The notes: generated by a model not told the origin, from the letters alone. A stretch of 64,000 nt of DNA from Hemibagrus wyckioides (GCF_019097595.1 NC_080712.1:26762646-26826645), one strand, 5' to 3'; shown: positions 12,291 to 25,308, counted from the first letter of the stretch. Program-made: numbers and translations.

Positions 12291-12870
12291 TAAATTCAAT
12301 TCAATACAATTTATTTAAATAGAGCTTTTAACAATGGACATTGTCTCAAAGCAGCTTTATAGAAGTATAGAAACAGAAAAAATAATAAAGTTTGAACTTT
12401 AAAGCTGCTATTTTTCCCTAACCTGGCAAGGAAAAACTCCCTGAGATTATATAAAGAAGAAACCTTGAGAGGAACCAGACTCAGAAGGGAACCCATCCTC
12501 ATTTGGGTGACACTGGACAGTAAATAATGTAAATGTAAATCATGTCCTTTCTACATCAGCAACCAAGAGCTCTTGAGGAACTAATAGCTCAGTGTAGTTT
12601 CTGAGTTCATCATAGACTTAGTGCTAATTCCTTCCTGCCAAAAGCTGACTGAGGCAACGGTAGTTCAGAGACGCTATGATAGTCTTCAAGTGGCTCTATC
12701 CACAGCAGTCCCCTGGATCACACGCTGTCCATGCGGATCTATTCCCAGAAGCAGTGAGCACCAACAAGCCGCAAGACTCCAACCAGGGGTAGAGCGTGTG
12801 GATGGATCAAGCAGGTCAAGAAGGTGTGGTCACACTGGAAACTCAGAACACTAGGAGCTTGGGAGTGGGA
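12291..12870 (+). repeat. Dispersed fish repeat, long copy 1
   Basis: Begins with an AATTCAATACAATTTATTTA stretch and TTTTAACAATGGACATTGTC. It continues through AACCTGGCAAGGAAAAACTC, AAACCTTGAGAGGAACCAGA and CCCATCCTCATTTGGGTGAC, and extends to about 12870. The same order of motifs recurs at 22345-22900. I recognise this as a dispersed ray-finned fish repeat but cannot assign its class from sequence alone. Confidence 0.75.
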
Positions 12871-14360
12871 CGTAAATGTTTATTACATGATTGGTATTAT
12901 AAACAGATACAAAATTAGTTCTACCTGACTCTATCTTTCTCTCTTTTTTTAAATTGAATATACACATTTAGTGTAATTCTACTTTAAAAAAACAAAAAAA
13001 AAAAAACAGGCTGATTAAGTCTATACCTGATTACGATTTTTAATTTCTGTCTCGGTTTGAGTTCCCGAATTCGATCTCGGGCCGAGATTCTTTTCATGTC
13101 TGGCCCAGTGTGTGAAGCTCGTCTGAGCTCAGCTGTCCTCCTCTCTGTATTCCTTCTTATTTACCTAAGGAGAATTGCTTAGTTTATGATTGAAGAATCA
13201 TCAATATGGAAGAAAAAGGTTTTTCTTTTTTTAAAGAATTCCATCAGGTTGTAGTTACATATTTTTTTCAAATGTTAAATAATGCAAAATTTATATAATA
13301 AGTAAATATTCATTAGTAACTATTCACTTTTTTACCCCAGTTAATCTATGGAGCCAAATTCAATAACAGAAATTAGAAATCATGCATTTCTTGGAATCAT
13401 AGCACAGTTTCGAGTTTAACCAGTTCACCTATGCATTTTACAAGAAATGCAATAAAAACAGAAGTATGCGACGTGAACTGTATTGTTTTAAATGATACTA
13501 TATGCGCAGAGATTATAATGGAGCCTCATTAACTGCAGTCTGCTGGTTTTCATAACCACCTCTTCTTTTCTGACTCCCCTCTGTTTTGACAGATGGAATA
13601 ATCATTATTCCCAATTTCAGGATCGCTGTTAATAATGCAAACGTTTTATACCTGTCATATTCATTTTACGTTCATAATGACGTTGACCAATTTGACACAG
13701 GAATGCTGACACAGCCATTTTAAAAGTATAAAGCTTTACACAGTGTGATGTGTAAAGCGATACCTGAAATATCTACCTTTTTTCCAGCTTGGGAAAGTGC
13801 TAAATGATGACTTAAAATGTTTGATAGGATGCTGCCCCAGGTTTCCGCTTTATTCTCCATTTGGTGGTGAAATCCTGTGGAAAATTGGACGTGGTTGGTG
13901 AACAGAGGTGGAGAGTGCTGTGGACTGGGCACATTCCAGGGGAAAGCTGTGTAAATCCCAAGCATTGATTGGAAAAAGGGACCTCCTGACCCTGGGAATA
14001 CATTAGCAGATTAAGCAGGCAGAGTCCCGGAGTCTGGTGGAGCTCCTATTCAGATTCCATTTAGCCCCGGACCCCGGTGTCACTAATTCGGGTCAGATAT
14101 GTGTGGAAGTGTGACATGGAGTCCAAACATAATGGAATGTAAAAGACTTGTCTCAGAAAATTGTCAGGTTCGTTTAAACAGGCTGGAATTTTGAACTCGG
14201 TTCTGTGTCTGCTTATGCAATGAAAAAATAGGAACAATTCAGCATCTGTGTAGAAATTTCGAAACATTGTGGCTGAAAAATGAAATGGTTTCTGGCTCTA
14301 CGGGATAGGGTTTTATCTCTGAGCAGCCGGAGAAGCCCTGCTGCTGGTAATAAAAAAAAA
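12871..14360. other. Intergenic DNA with a candidate regulatory block
   Basis: No gene is supported. 13560-14080 is repeat-free and high in complexity, and contains the inverted repeat listed at 13595. An A-rich run occurs at 12985-13007. Confidence 0.35.
13595..13611. promoter_or_regulatory. Perfect palindrome with TAAT-N-ATTA core
   Basis: GGAATAATCATTATTCC is a perfect inverted repeat with a single central base. The core TAATCATTA is two opposed homeodomain half-sites. It sits in a non-repetitive stretch. Binding is inferred from the motif only. Confidence 0.3.
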
Positions 14361-14380
14361 GAGAGAGAGAGAGAGGGAGG

Positions 14381-14413
<33 letters not shown>
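14361..14413. repeat. (GA)n microsatellite with GGGA interruption
   Basis: A GA run is broken by a few GGGA units. Direct observation. Confidence 0.95.
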
Positions 14414-14420
<7 letters not shown>

Positions 14421-15680
14421 GTCTTATCAGGCCAGAAGTCTGCCTCAGCATCCAGCCCCTTTTCCTGCAACTGATTATCTAACAGTTTAGCTCATTTATT
14501 GGGACACACATTTTTTTTTTAAAAGTCTGACCGCATTGGTCCAGTTCCTGGACGTTTTCGACTTTTTGATAGGATTTTAACAGGTTTTAATATCTTGGCA
14601 TGCACTAGTGGTAGTAAAAGTTTTGTTCTTGTTTATGTGTATCAGTGGATATTTTGGTCTTGCCTCCTCAGAACTGATTAAGAGACGTATCCTTTGAAGC
14701 TGGGAATCTTGGGCAATGGTTTCTGTGCTTTATCCGCTGACTCCCGGATCTCTGACTTATTGTATCCTCACACAGTCTAATCCGAACCCAGCTTAACTCC
14801 CTACAAACACTCTTCACCCACATCCTCCAACTCATTTCCCCCTCATTTCAGCGGCTAAGAGATTTTTAACAGGGATTAAAGGAATACTTCACTCAAACGT
14901 ATGCTAATGTTGGTCGAAGGAAAGAAAGGCAATCATAGCCAGCACATCTAGTAAAAATGTGATCTGCTTCCTGATTTATATTGAGGTTTAAACTTTAGGT
15001 TTTTTTGTTTAGATCGTTGTTTGTCCTTTAAATATTTTCCTTGTACCCAGACAGAGATGAAAAAACTTTATGAATTTATACTTAAGTGAAAGGGGAAGAG
15101 TCCAGATGACAAGGAAGAATATGTTACATTATTATGTAATGTCATGCACTATATAAAAAAGTAGCTTCTATTAATGCCATTTATTTGTGAAAACATCATA
15201 CAGTATATTTTTCCACCATATGCATGACTAGCAATACATATCTTGCTAATTATTTAATCAGAAGTGACATATTTATTTCTGGAAATAACCATAAACAATG
15301 TTTACCATTATCATTTACCATTTAGCCCAATTGTGACTTGCTGCCTAGCCAATTACATTAGCTACTGGAAATCAATGCTAGTCTAACCTGGCATTAGCAA
15401 AGGAAACTTAAATAAAACATAGTCAAAATATTTAAATAGCTGAATGTTAAATATAACCATATAACCTCAGCAAACTTCTCAACATCTCCACAAGCTTTTT
15501 CTAATTAGACGCTGTTCATCTCTTCCTCTGTGTGAGTCTTTGTTTAACTCTGCATAGTGAAATATTTTATTGAGGTATGGAAGGTCACTCATCCTCAAAG
15601 TCAACATGGCACTCTCATTACTTTTACATATTCAGACACATACAGTGACTACATTGTGTAGCATGAGAACCTTCTGGAAG
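14414..15680. other. Intergenic DNA, no gene recognised
   Basis: AT-rich sequence without an assignable gene or repeat family. Confidence 0.4.
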
Positions 15681-16215
15681 TTTAGTTTGTCCTGTAGAAT
15701 TTAATTTGATTTTTAGAATCTCTTTGAAAATTGTAAAAAATAAATAAATAAATTTCAGTTTGTTCTGTAGAATTTAATTTGATTTTTAGAATCCCTTTAT
15801 AAATTGTAAAAAAATAAATAAAAATAAAATAAAAATAGAATTTTAGTTTGCCCTGTAGGATTTAATTTGGTGTTTAGAATCTTACTGTAAATTAAAAAAA
15901 TAAATAAAATAAAAATAGAATTTTAGTTTGCCCTGTAGGATTTAATTTGGTGTTTAGAATCTTATTGTAAATTAAAAAAATAAATAAAATAAAAATAGAA
16001 TTTTAGTTTGCCCTGTAGGATTTAATTTGGTGTTTAGAATCTTATTGTAAATTAAAAAAAATAAATAAAATAAAAATACAATTTTAGTTTGCCCTGTAGG
16101 ATTTAATTTGGTGTTTAGAATCTTATTGTAAATTTAAAAAAAAAATAAAATAAAATAAAAATACAATTTTAGTTTGCCCTGTAGGATTTTATTGGGTGTT
16201 TAGAATCGTATTGGA
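15681..16215. repeat. Minisatellite of about 80-bp units, seven copies
   Basis: Each unit starts with TAGTTTGCCCTGTAGGATTT (earlier copies have TGTCC or TGTTC and AGAATT), followed by AATTTGGTGTTTAGAATCTT and an A-rich spacer of AAATA/AAAAT repeats. Copies 3 to 6 are nearly identical and the outer copies are diverged. Spacer length differs between copies by a few bases. Confidence 0.92.
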
Positions 16216-18169
16216 ATTCTTGTAGTTTATTAAATATAATATTTTACAAAAAAGTCTTATTATTCAAAGGTACTGAGGGTGTTTGGGGATTCTCTTTAAA
16301 ATTAGAATAATAAAAAAGAAGTTGTGTATCTAAATTCTAATGCTATGTTTAAAACTGCTTTCTATATATAGCAGAAATGTTAAAAGTAGTTTGCCTTTTT
16401 TTTCTGTTTCGTACATAGCAGAAGAATTTCCAAAGGTATGTTTTGTCTGCTCAGTTACTTCTTTTCTGATTAACACCTAAAACAACCCTCTCTGCTGGCC
16501 CCCTGCCCCCTGTTGTTTAGGATGTTAATGCAGGTTGTAATATATTGTATACTACACCATCGTCTCTACACCATGACTATGTTGAGGTGAAAAAAGTACT
16601 ATTTGTTTAGTAAAAAAAAAAAAATACAGTGACACAATACAACTTCATATTTAATTCGTTTAGAATCCTGAATAGAAACCCAAATGGATCCCATTAAAAC
16701 ATTGTGTAGAAGAGGTCCTACTGGATCTTTATCTCTTGTAGTAATCTTCTTTGAATGATTCCAAAATATGATATAAAATCTGATTAGAATAAGATTTAAT
16801 CAAATTATTTTGCTTATGGAAATCCTTTAGGGATAAGGAAACGTCATGTTCTTGATCTGCTAAATGAGTGAAATTGGTGTTTTTGGATGTTTCAGTCTGA
16901 GGGAACATGTTATATTGATGTATAGTATGTCGAGTCTGGATGAGAGAAGACAAGACCATTGACATTTGTAAACATTACTGTGGGGATTTAAATGAAAACA
17001 ATTTCAAGGTTTTTTTTTCTTTTTACTGTTATTAACTATACAATACTTTTGGATTTCAATAACACAAAAATTGTGCCAAAATAATGATCATGCATAGTAA
17101 CAAAAATGTTTTAATTGCTTATGTTCTGCATATAAGCATGGACAATTATACTTCTTGTTCTAAGAAAAAATGATTTTCTATTCCCTTTTCCCTTCCCTTA
17201 TTAAGGCTTCCACCGAAATTACCATCCTTTTAAATATGTCCTTCAGTTTCATGTCACATTAATTGCTTTTTTTTCCAAGAAAATTTAAAAACCTGCTGTA
17301 CAAAATAGCTAGAGGTTACTGCTATTGACTAAAAGCTATGAAGGGTAAATAGCTAATAATGACTGCATGTGTGCTTTTTTCTTGTTTGTAGTTCTTGTTT
17401 TCTTTGTGGGAGTTCAGGGCTCTGTGAAGGCGGACAGGGGTGACAGTCTGCTTGGTCACGGCTTGGTGGTCTCGCCAGGAGCTGCCCCCTTCATACCCTC
17501 CCAACACACACAGACTCACAGACACACACATGGCCCAAAAATCCTAACAGACCTAAAAACTGCAGGGACTCTGCACCTACTGACCAACCAAACCGGCACA
17601 CAGATGGAACAATACACACACACAAACACACACACACAGTGTGTGTCCTCCAGTTTGGAGGTTAAAGGCTTTTAATCATTTTCATATTAATGTTTTCTGA
17701 AGGTCTCTCAAAAAATGTGCTGCAATTTTACAAAAAAATATGTGCTCTATTTACTGCTGCTAGTGGTGGTCTACACAGATATTCGCTCAGTGTTGATGGA
17801 CACAATTACCAATTTAAACACAATCACACAGTTGCACAATAAATGCTAACTGTACTTTCTTTCCTAACAATTAGCTGATGCCATGTCCCACAAAATGCAC
17901 ACTTTTTTGATTCGGCTTGCTTTGCGAGAACTAACTGAGCACATAAGCACCTTTTACTGTTATTGTTTCAAATCTTCACGCTAATGGAAAACAAACAAAT
18001 TGCATTCGCAAATTGTCCTGTGACTCTCTGAGCCTTAAACAAACACAATTTGCTGTGTGAGGTGTCAGGGAGGACAAGCCAAACATTCACACCTCCTTTA
18101 ATTTACACCTTTCCTTGTTTTAGGGGATGGGGATTTCTTTAGCAGTTTCCTGCTCACAGAAGAGATTTA
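16216..18169. other. Intergenic DNA, no gene recognised
   Basis: AT-rich sequence, with scattered short CA/CACACA patches at 17505-17645. Open frames overlapping these patches owe their length to the repeats. Confidence 0.4.
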
Positions 18170-18709
18170 CAGCTCTGGAAAAAAAAATAAGAGACCACTG
18201 CAAAATAATCAGTTTCTTATGTTTTTTTCTTCCAGGTTCATGTATTGGTGAGATGAATAGTTTTGTTTCATTTTTTGTGAACTGCTGACAATATTTCTCC
18301 TAAATTCAAAATATAACTATTGTTATTTAGAGTGTGTATTTAAAGGAAATGACAACACATCAAAATAACCCAAGATCATGCAGTATTTGCAGAGCTTTAA
18401 TAACTCAAATAAAACAAAATGTAAATAATTTGTAAACAAATTGTGTTAATGCTTTGGCTAAATAACATTAAGAAATCAGTATTTGGTGGAATAACCCCGA
18501 TTTACATGCGTTTTGGCTCCATGCTCTCCACCAGTTTTTCACATTGCTGTTGGGGAACTTTATACCACCCTTTTTGCAAAAAAGCAAACAGCTCAGCTTT
18601 GCTTGATGGTTTTTGACCATCCATCTTCCTCTTGATGACATTCCAGAGGTTTTCAGTAGGGTTCAAATCTGGAGATTGGGCAGTGGTCTCTTATTTTTTT
18701 CCAGACCTG
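18170..18709. mobile_element. Internally deleted Tc1-like element with clear ends
   Basis: The left arm (AGCTCTGGAAAAAAAAATAA, then GAGACCACTG) and the right arm (CAGTGGTCTCTTATTTTTTT, then CCAGACCTG) are inverted copies. Both are flanked by TA (18168-18169 and 18710-18711), the expected Tc1/mariner target duplication. The interior matches the antisense N-terminal part of a Tc1-like transposase gene (GGTGGAATAACCCCGATTTA, ATGCTCTCCACCAGTTTTTC, CATTCCAGAGGTTTTCAGTA). It then jumps straight to the right arm after GGAGATTGGGCAGTGG. The rest of the transposase is missing, so the copy cannot move by itself. Confidence 0.85.
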
Positions 18710-18863
18710 TAGATGGGTCACTGTTTGCGTCCCATCTATTGTTGTGCACCTTTAAAAACCTATTAATTTTTGTAATAAAAATGCTTGTTTTCTTTAGCAT
18801 AGCACATTGAATAATTCTACAGTTTTTAAAGAAAAAGGAGAGATTCTGCTATGATTAAGAGCA

Positions 18864-19362
18864 TATATGGCCAATTGTTTGAGGACACCAGACCATCACA
18901 CTCGTATGTGGCTCCTCCCCATAAAAAAAAAACCTGTTAGCACAAAGTTAGAAGCACACAACTGTATAAAAAGGCTTTGTTTACTGTAGCATTACACTTT
19001 CTCTTTACTGGAGATAACATGCCAAAACCTGTTCCAGCTTAACAATGTGCTCCTGTGCACAAAGCCCCTGAGCTCCATGAAGACATGATGTGCCAAGGCT
19101 GCAGTGGAAGAAGTCAAGTCTCCTGCACAGTGTCCTGACTCTGACTCAACCCCAATGAACACCTTTGGGATGAACTGGAACACTGACTGAACCCCAGACC
19201 TCCTCATTTAACATCAGAGTCTGATCTAACGAATACTCTTGTAGCTGAATGAACACAAATCCACACAGCCACACTCCAACATCTAGTGGAAAACCTTACC
19301 AGAAGAGTGGAGTTCATTATAACAGTAAAGGGGGAATAAATCTGGAATGGGATGTTCACCAA
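18864..19362. mobile_element. Non-autonomous DNA transposon, right end lost
   Basis: The left end (TATGGCCAATTGTTTGAGGA, then CACCAGACCATCACAC) matches a widespread fish element whose ends read TATGGCCAAAAGTTTGTGGA. The internal order (CTGTTCCAGCTTAACAATGT, AAGCCCCTGAGCTCCATGAA, CCCCAATGAACACCTTTGGG, CTAGTGGAAAACCTTACCAG) fits the same element. After GGAATGGGATGTTCACCAAG the expected inverted end is absent, and the sequence runs into a CT microsatellite. The family name is not assigned. Confidence 0.6.
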
Positions 19363-19403
19363 GAACAAAATAAAGGCCATTTTCATGGCAGACTAAACAA
19401 AAA

Positions 19404-19404
<1 letters not shown>

Positions 19405-19450
<46 letters not shown>

Positions 19451-19470
19451 CATCTCTTTCTCTCTCCCTC

Positions 19471-19509
<39 letters not shown>
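19405..19509. repeat. Compound (CT)n microsatellite
   Basis: Long CT runs with CCCTCACC interruptions. Direct observation. Confidence 0.95.
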
Positions 19510-19512
<3 letters not shown>

Positions 19513-20395
19513 GTATGATGATGGTGGATCACTGGTGTGGCCAGTTGTGTGATGTCACACTAAATCACTTTGGCACATTAGAGCACGTTGGGTGAACTGG
19601 AAAAAGTGTGTGTGTGTGAGTGAATCTATGGGTGTGTGTGCATGTGCCAGGCTTCATTATTGAGTATAGCTCACATTACTTCATCACACGCATGACACAC
19701 TTAATTGGTATAAATACATAATCATTTACTGTGCTGAACGCTTCTGAACTTACTGAACCTTTTCCTTCATTAATATTTAAGAGAATTTGCAACATTGGGA
19801 TGAAATTACTGTACTTTTTCTCCCCTCTGTGCTGTAAGACTTTGTCCAGGGCGAAGTGCAAGTGCAAGAAACCGATGATTTATTTGCTAAACATTAAACA
19901 CTATTCAAACTCCACTGTAATCATTAGCATTGATATTCTTATACTTAGACTCTCTCGTCTAGTGTAAGCTTTATAGCACTCTATAGTACAGGCTGGATTT
20001 AGGGTTATATAGAGTGAATTACAGATGGGCTTTAGACAAACCAGAGGAAGAAATGTAACAAGCAGGGGCAGAACTAGAGAAGAGATTTATAGATGTAAAG
20101 CTTTGGCTTTATTAAGAGGGTCTAAGGACATGGTCCATGGGGAATTTTTTTTTCACATGGCCCCAGAATGTCTGTGTAATAATTTTTAACTGAAAAAAAA
20201 ATGTGGCTATTGGGTTACACAGGCACCCAGTAGATATCTTTATATATTTTGTATGTAAACACAGACACATAGGCACAGTTCAAGGAACAGTGTTAAAATC
20301 AGTCTTTGTGATTGGTGCGATCTCCATTGGTGCAGTCAGGTTGCTCATCATTCCTTTTATCATTGATCCTTCTTCTGTTCAAGGACATGGTGGAT
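19510..20395. other. Intergenic DNA, no gene recognised
   Basis: Short GT patches occur near 19603-19645. No gene or named repeat is supported. Confidence 0.4.
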
Positions 20396-20652
20396 CTATG
20401 GAGTATGCCAGGAAGAAGAGAAGAAGAAGCCTTTATTATCATCACACAGCACAGTGGAATTCTTTTTTTTTACATATCCCAACTGAGGAAGTTGGGGTCA
20501 GAGCGTGGGGGAGATATGATATAGCGCCCCTGGAGCAGAGAGGGTTAAGGGCTCTGCTCAATTGCCCAACAGTGACAACTTGGAAGCATTGGGGCTTAAA
20601 CCCCAACCTTTCAATCAAAAACCCAGACCCTTAACCACTTTAGCCACCAGAA
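20396..20652. repeat. Dispersed fish repeat with tRNA-like tail
   Basis: Contains GAAGCCTTTATTATCATCAC, CACAGTGGAATTC, TATAGCGCCCCTGGAGCAGA, GGGTTAAGGGCTCTGCTCAA and CCCAGACCCTTAACCACTTT in order, ending at TTAGCCACCA. A second, truncated copy of its beginning is at 28385-28450 (GAAGCCTTTATTAACACCAC). This is a dispersed family in fish genomes. Whether it is a SINE or part of a LINE is unresolved. Confidence 0.6.
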
Positions 20653-22340
20653 TGATAGGTGAGAGACAGGAATAAGCTTTGGATGGGATTCTGAACATTG
20701 TAGAGCATCACACACTCATTTGAGTTAGAGTCACTAATCCAGCTAATTAATCCAGCTAACTAATTTTTGGTAGATGGGAGAAAACCAGAGATCCCCAAGA
20801 AATCTAACACTAACACAGAGAAAACACAGGATCCATCAAGGGAGTGTGAAGATTAGTACTAGAGGTGATGATATTCCAGTGTTATAGTCATGTTTGGAGC
20901 ACAAATTTAAATTAATGTTTAATTCATTTTCCAAAATCAAGGCATTAAGGGAACATTTCTACAAATATGGATTCTGAAATGCAGGACTAATCCAAAAAAG
21001 TTAAAAGTAGCTATATTAAAATGTAACTCAAGCAGCTGGAAGTAATGCAATGGCAAAGTATTTTTAAAGTAGCTCTCAGGTTAAAGCCTTAACTTAAGCT
21101 TGTGTTTTTGTATTTGCTTGTCATTTTTGGGTCATTTTTTCAGCTTTAGACCATTATAAATCATGGCACACAGGGCATCTTAAGTTATTCTCACTTGAGA
21201 ATATTTACATTTTACAGCTCTGTATGTTCACTGTGGAAGTGAAGAGCTACTTGATTTGCCCTAAAAACAGTGCAAGCGATGCCTAGAAGTGTTTTAGAGT
21301 CAGCACATGGAATCACAGTCCACAGCTAGTGAGTCAACAAAATTAGTCCAACGAGTTAAACAGGTAATGCTATTTAAAGTGATGGACGTATCTGTGCCGT
21401 GTGTATTCACCTTTCTCTTAAACACACCCACGACTTAACATATCAGTTCTCTCTGTTTATTCTTTACTTTAATGACAGTTTTTTTGAAGCCGTTCCCAGA
21501 TTTGACATGCAGGTTTGACTCTATGGATAGCAACACATGATTGTGCATGAATACACAGCCGGCTTCTTGTCTTTAGATCATCTGATTAGATATCTGGAGG
21601 TAAATATGGATTAAACTGCAGCCATAATAGCTCTATTAGTCTAGCTTAAAGTGGAATCAGACGCTAATGAAATAAAATCACGAGCCATGGTTGATCGATC
21701 ACGACAACTGCCACTGCAAGAAAGTTGTGAACGAAAAAGCAAGCATTTTTGCGTAATTGTGTCTGAAGCTGTGTGTGAAGCACAGCACGATGCTATAGGG
21801 ATAAATCGATAAATCTGTCAGTGTAAATGTGGCAGCTTCTTTCTTTCTTTCTTTCTTTCTTTTTTTCCCTCTCCGGCGAGTGGCGCATGTTGTAACGTGC
21901 CAGCCGACTCACACAGGCGCCTTTTGTTATAGCAGCAGCGACGAGGCCAGGTTACCAGAATTTGTGTGGAGTAAGCACATGTGGAGAAATCCCTCTTGAG
22001 CACGTAGCCTCTCTGGGTCAAGTGAAGTGAGTCGTTTCTGACGTAACGGGGTTCATCCAAACATCATTGCGCAATGAGTTTCAGGGCTGAAACTCAATAG
22101 CAAAATGCAGGTCTGGAATGAGTAAACATCTGCTTTTTGATGCTTGGATAATAACCTGTATAACACTGCTGCTGGAGGAATTTTTTATTCTTTTTTTATC
22201 TTACTTCAAGACTTCACCGTCTGTGTGGAGGCTTAACTGTCTGTTCCTATGTCTGTATGGGGTTTTCTCAGGGTTCTCTGGTTTCCTCCAACCACCTAAA
22301 AACAGCAGGTTGGTTGACTGGCTGTAAGATATTCACCTCT
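20653..22340. other. Intergenic DNA with a candidate conserved block
   Basis: No gene is supported. A (TTCT)n tract lies at 21836-21862. 21540-21830 is high in complexity with many ATTA/TAAT cores and CpG-containing words, so it is a weak candidate regulatory element. Confidence 0.35.
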
Positions 22341-22344
22341 ATTA

Positions 22345-22905
22345 AATTCAGTTCAATTCAATTTCATTCATATAGCGTTTTTAACAATGAACATTGTCTC
22401 AACGCAGCTTTACAGAACATAGGAAACAAAAAACATAGTGTAAAAAGTCCTAGATGTTAGATAAAATCATCCCTAGTGAGCAAGCCTGAGGCAACTGTGG
22501 CAAAGAAAAACTCCCTTAGATGGTATGAGGAAGAAACCTTGAGAGGAACCAGAATCAAAAGGGAAACCCATCCTCATTTGGGTGACACCGGAGAGTGTGA
22601 TTATAAATTATTCTAAACACTGAAGAGTGTGATATGAACAATATCCTTTCTGCAGTTATGTACAGTCTACAGTGTGATGTAGAATGTTAGTGTGTGTATT
22701 AATTAGGAGGTTGTTGTCATCTTCGAAGTCCACATAGGGCTGACAGTGTTGCTTTGATATACCCAAATCCTCACGAAGCAGAATCCAGCTAAAGTTGGTC
22801 CATCTCTGGATGCCTCAGGATCCTCGCAGGGTTGGCCTCTGTCTACTGGAGCTGGCACAATCAGATGCCTCGGGATGGATAGAAAAAGGAACAGGTGGAA
22901 AGGAA
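22345..22905 (+). repeat. Dispersed fish repeat, long copy 2
   Basis: Shares its order of motifs with 12291-12870: TTTTTAACAATGAACATTGT, CTCAACGCAGCTTTACAGAA, AAACCTTGAGAGGAACCAGA and CCCATCCTCATTTGGGTGAC. It then has a more diverged second half with CTCAGGATCCTCGCAGG. Confidence 0.75.
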
Positions 22906-24059
22906 TTAGCCGAAAGAACTAGTCAATAATGTAGATGATGTACTGGAGTACGAGGTTATGGGATGAACTAAATACGAAAACGCTCTGCCCCCTTTTGTAG
23001 ACTTCAATATTCTAGGAACTACAAGATCTACCTCTAGGTGACAGAAAACAAATAAAACACTCAATACATTAGCATTAGAGAGACACAAAATACCAAGCAT
23101 GTTGCAGTCTTGTTTTTGATTTCACAAAACAACATTTTTTATTTGGATGGATATTGGACTCGTGAGCCAAATCACATGTGCTAGGTCAGGTTTTTTTTTT
23201 TTTATCCTCAAGCACTCAAGTGTTAATTCTTTCATTATTATCATTATCAGTACCAGTATTCGCAATTCCAGGCAAAAGTGAAACACATTTTGTCATAGGA
23301 AAAGCAAGCAATCCTTTCCAAACAATTATTTATAACTTTACGTACAATTTGTTCAAGCAATTCTTATAAATGTGCAGTTATTGTGCTATATTTTATCAGT
23401 CCAGTCTGAGTCAAGGGAAAATTCTGAACAAAAATTAGGGCATGTGCTGTATTTTGTTGTGTAATTTTTACATAGATTTTAAGTTTTTCACTCTCTGTGT
23501 GTTCAACTAATGTATTATAAGAAAAATGATGCACAAATATTCTCTTTACATAAGCAAATAGACAACAGTAGTGAAGACAACCAAAAGCACTAAATGTCTC
23601 TGAATATATATTTTTTTACAATAAAATGTTCCACAAGTGCTATTAGGGAATCAGTGTATATTTTATTGTCCCCACATTATTACTATTATTTATCCTTCCT
23701 TCCTGAGAAATGGCTAGAACGTGTAACGCAATCCTATTTTTTCATAACCTCCAATAAATTAACTTCGTGCACATGGCTCGTCTGTGAGATGTTCCGACTC
23801 GAAGAGATGAAGTGCAGAAACAGTCTAGGTCACCTCGGGTCAAGGTCACTGGGCTCGGGTTGCACCTTCTCCTCCTCATGAAGCTTTATAGTTTCAGTCA
23901 CGGTCAAAACATTTAACCTCATTTCTTTCTGGCATGGAGAGAAAACACACACTGAGGTTTTCGGCACCTCTGTCTTATTTAACTCAGACATGATCGCAAA
24001 CACAGACGTGTAAATGTTCACTGACACGTAAGCGTTAAACAAGTAGTCTTCTCTACTTG

Positions 24060-24094
<35 letters not shown>

Positions 24095-25135
24095 GAATAA
24101 GCTATTGTACTATGTATATTCATGGCACTTTGCTAACCTCTCTGTGGAGTTCTACATGATTTAAAACTACATTCCCCGAGATAAAAATAATTTTCCCCCC
24201 TCAGCAATTTTACAATAACATCATTGAAAAGCATGTCTGGTTTTTAGTATCTTACTCATGACACACTACAGGACAAGAAAACATGTTTGTAGGAGAATCG
24301 TGCCTACTTAATTCTGCATATTTACCCGTAACAGATTCCCTTTGGGGCACGCAGATCCTCTCCAGTGTCAGTTACAGACTCTCAGCCTCGCTGCTGCATC
24401 TCGCATTAATTCAACTTAAATCCGAGAGACAGAAACCAGTCAACTGACCTGAGAATAGCCGTTTGTTTGTCTCGTAGGAGGTTGACAACACAAATTCTTC
24501 CAGAATAGCAGTGTTTCAATCGGTAGAAATAACAGTCTAACAGTGAAATTGGGATTTCTCATTGAGTGTAATTTACACAATAAAAAACCTCATCAAACCT
24601 TTACATTCCTGACCAGACATGAAAGGTCTTCTGTCTTTTCCCTTTATGCTGTTTCTCATATGTTTATTTATGTGTAGTCATCTTGACCAGGACTCCTGGA
24701 AGAATAGATCTGGTATCTCAATGACACATTCCTTTGGCTAAATAAATATAAAGAATAAATTCAATACAAAAAAAAAGAGTTACATGGACTCTCATTACAG
24801 TACCTGAATAAATGATACTTTTTTGAGAGCAATGCTGAAGTAAATACTACCTGCAGGAAAGCTAATAGAGCTGGCTAGTTACTTAGCCAAATGCTGCTGC
24901 AGTAGCTCACTAGGTCGTGAGCTAACTAGCGCATGTTAATTCATACATGTTTTTCAGCTACATAGTTAGCTATCTAGCATAGTTGCTCCTTGCACCTTGT
25001 CTTAGCAGGAGTTAGATATATTTAATACAATACACAATGGCTTCTGAGTAAAAGTACTGCTATTATGTATGTGCAACAACTTTATGGTTTAATTTATTCA
25101 ATGTTGAACATTATCAATGTGATTACATCAAGTAA
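22906..25135. other. Intergenic DNA with GT microsatellite and a candidate block
   Basis: No gene is supported. The stretch includes an interrupted (GT)n tract at 24058-24096. 24130-24560 is repeat-free and moderately GC-rich, so it is another weak candidate regulatory block. Confidence 0.35.
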
Positions 25136-25156
25136 TGTGTGTGTGTGTGTGTGTGT
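25136..25156. repeat. (TG)n microsatellite
   Basis: Short pure TG run. Confidence 0.9.
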
Positions 25157-25308
25157 ACATGTGTGTTTAAACAGGTTGAATAACCTCTAAAGTCTCTCTG
25201 ATTGATGGGAAACTGGGTGGCCCACACAATACTGTCTACTCCTCTCGTACAACATTTCTCAGATGTGATGTGGTCTTCTGCTTATGTAATAGACATTCTC
25301 CAGCCCTC

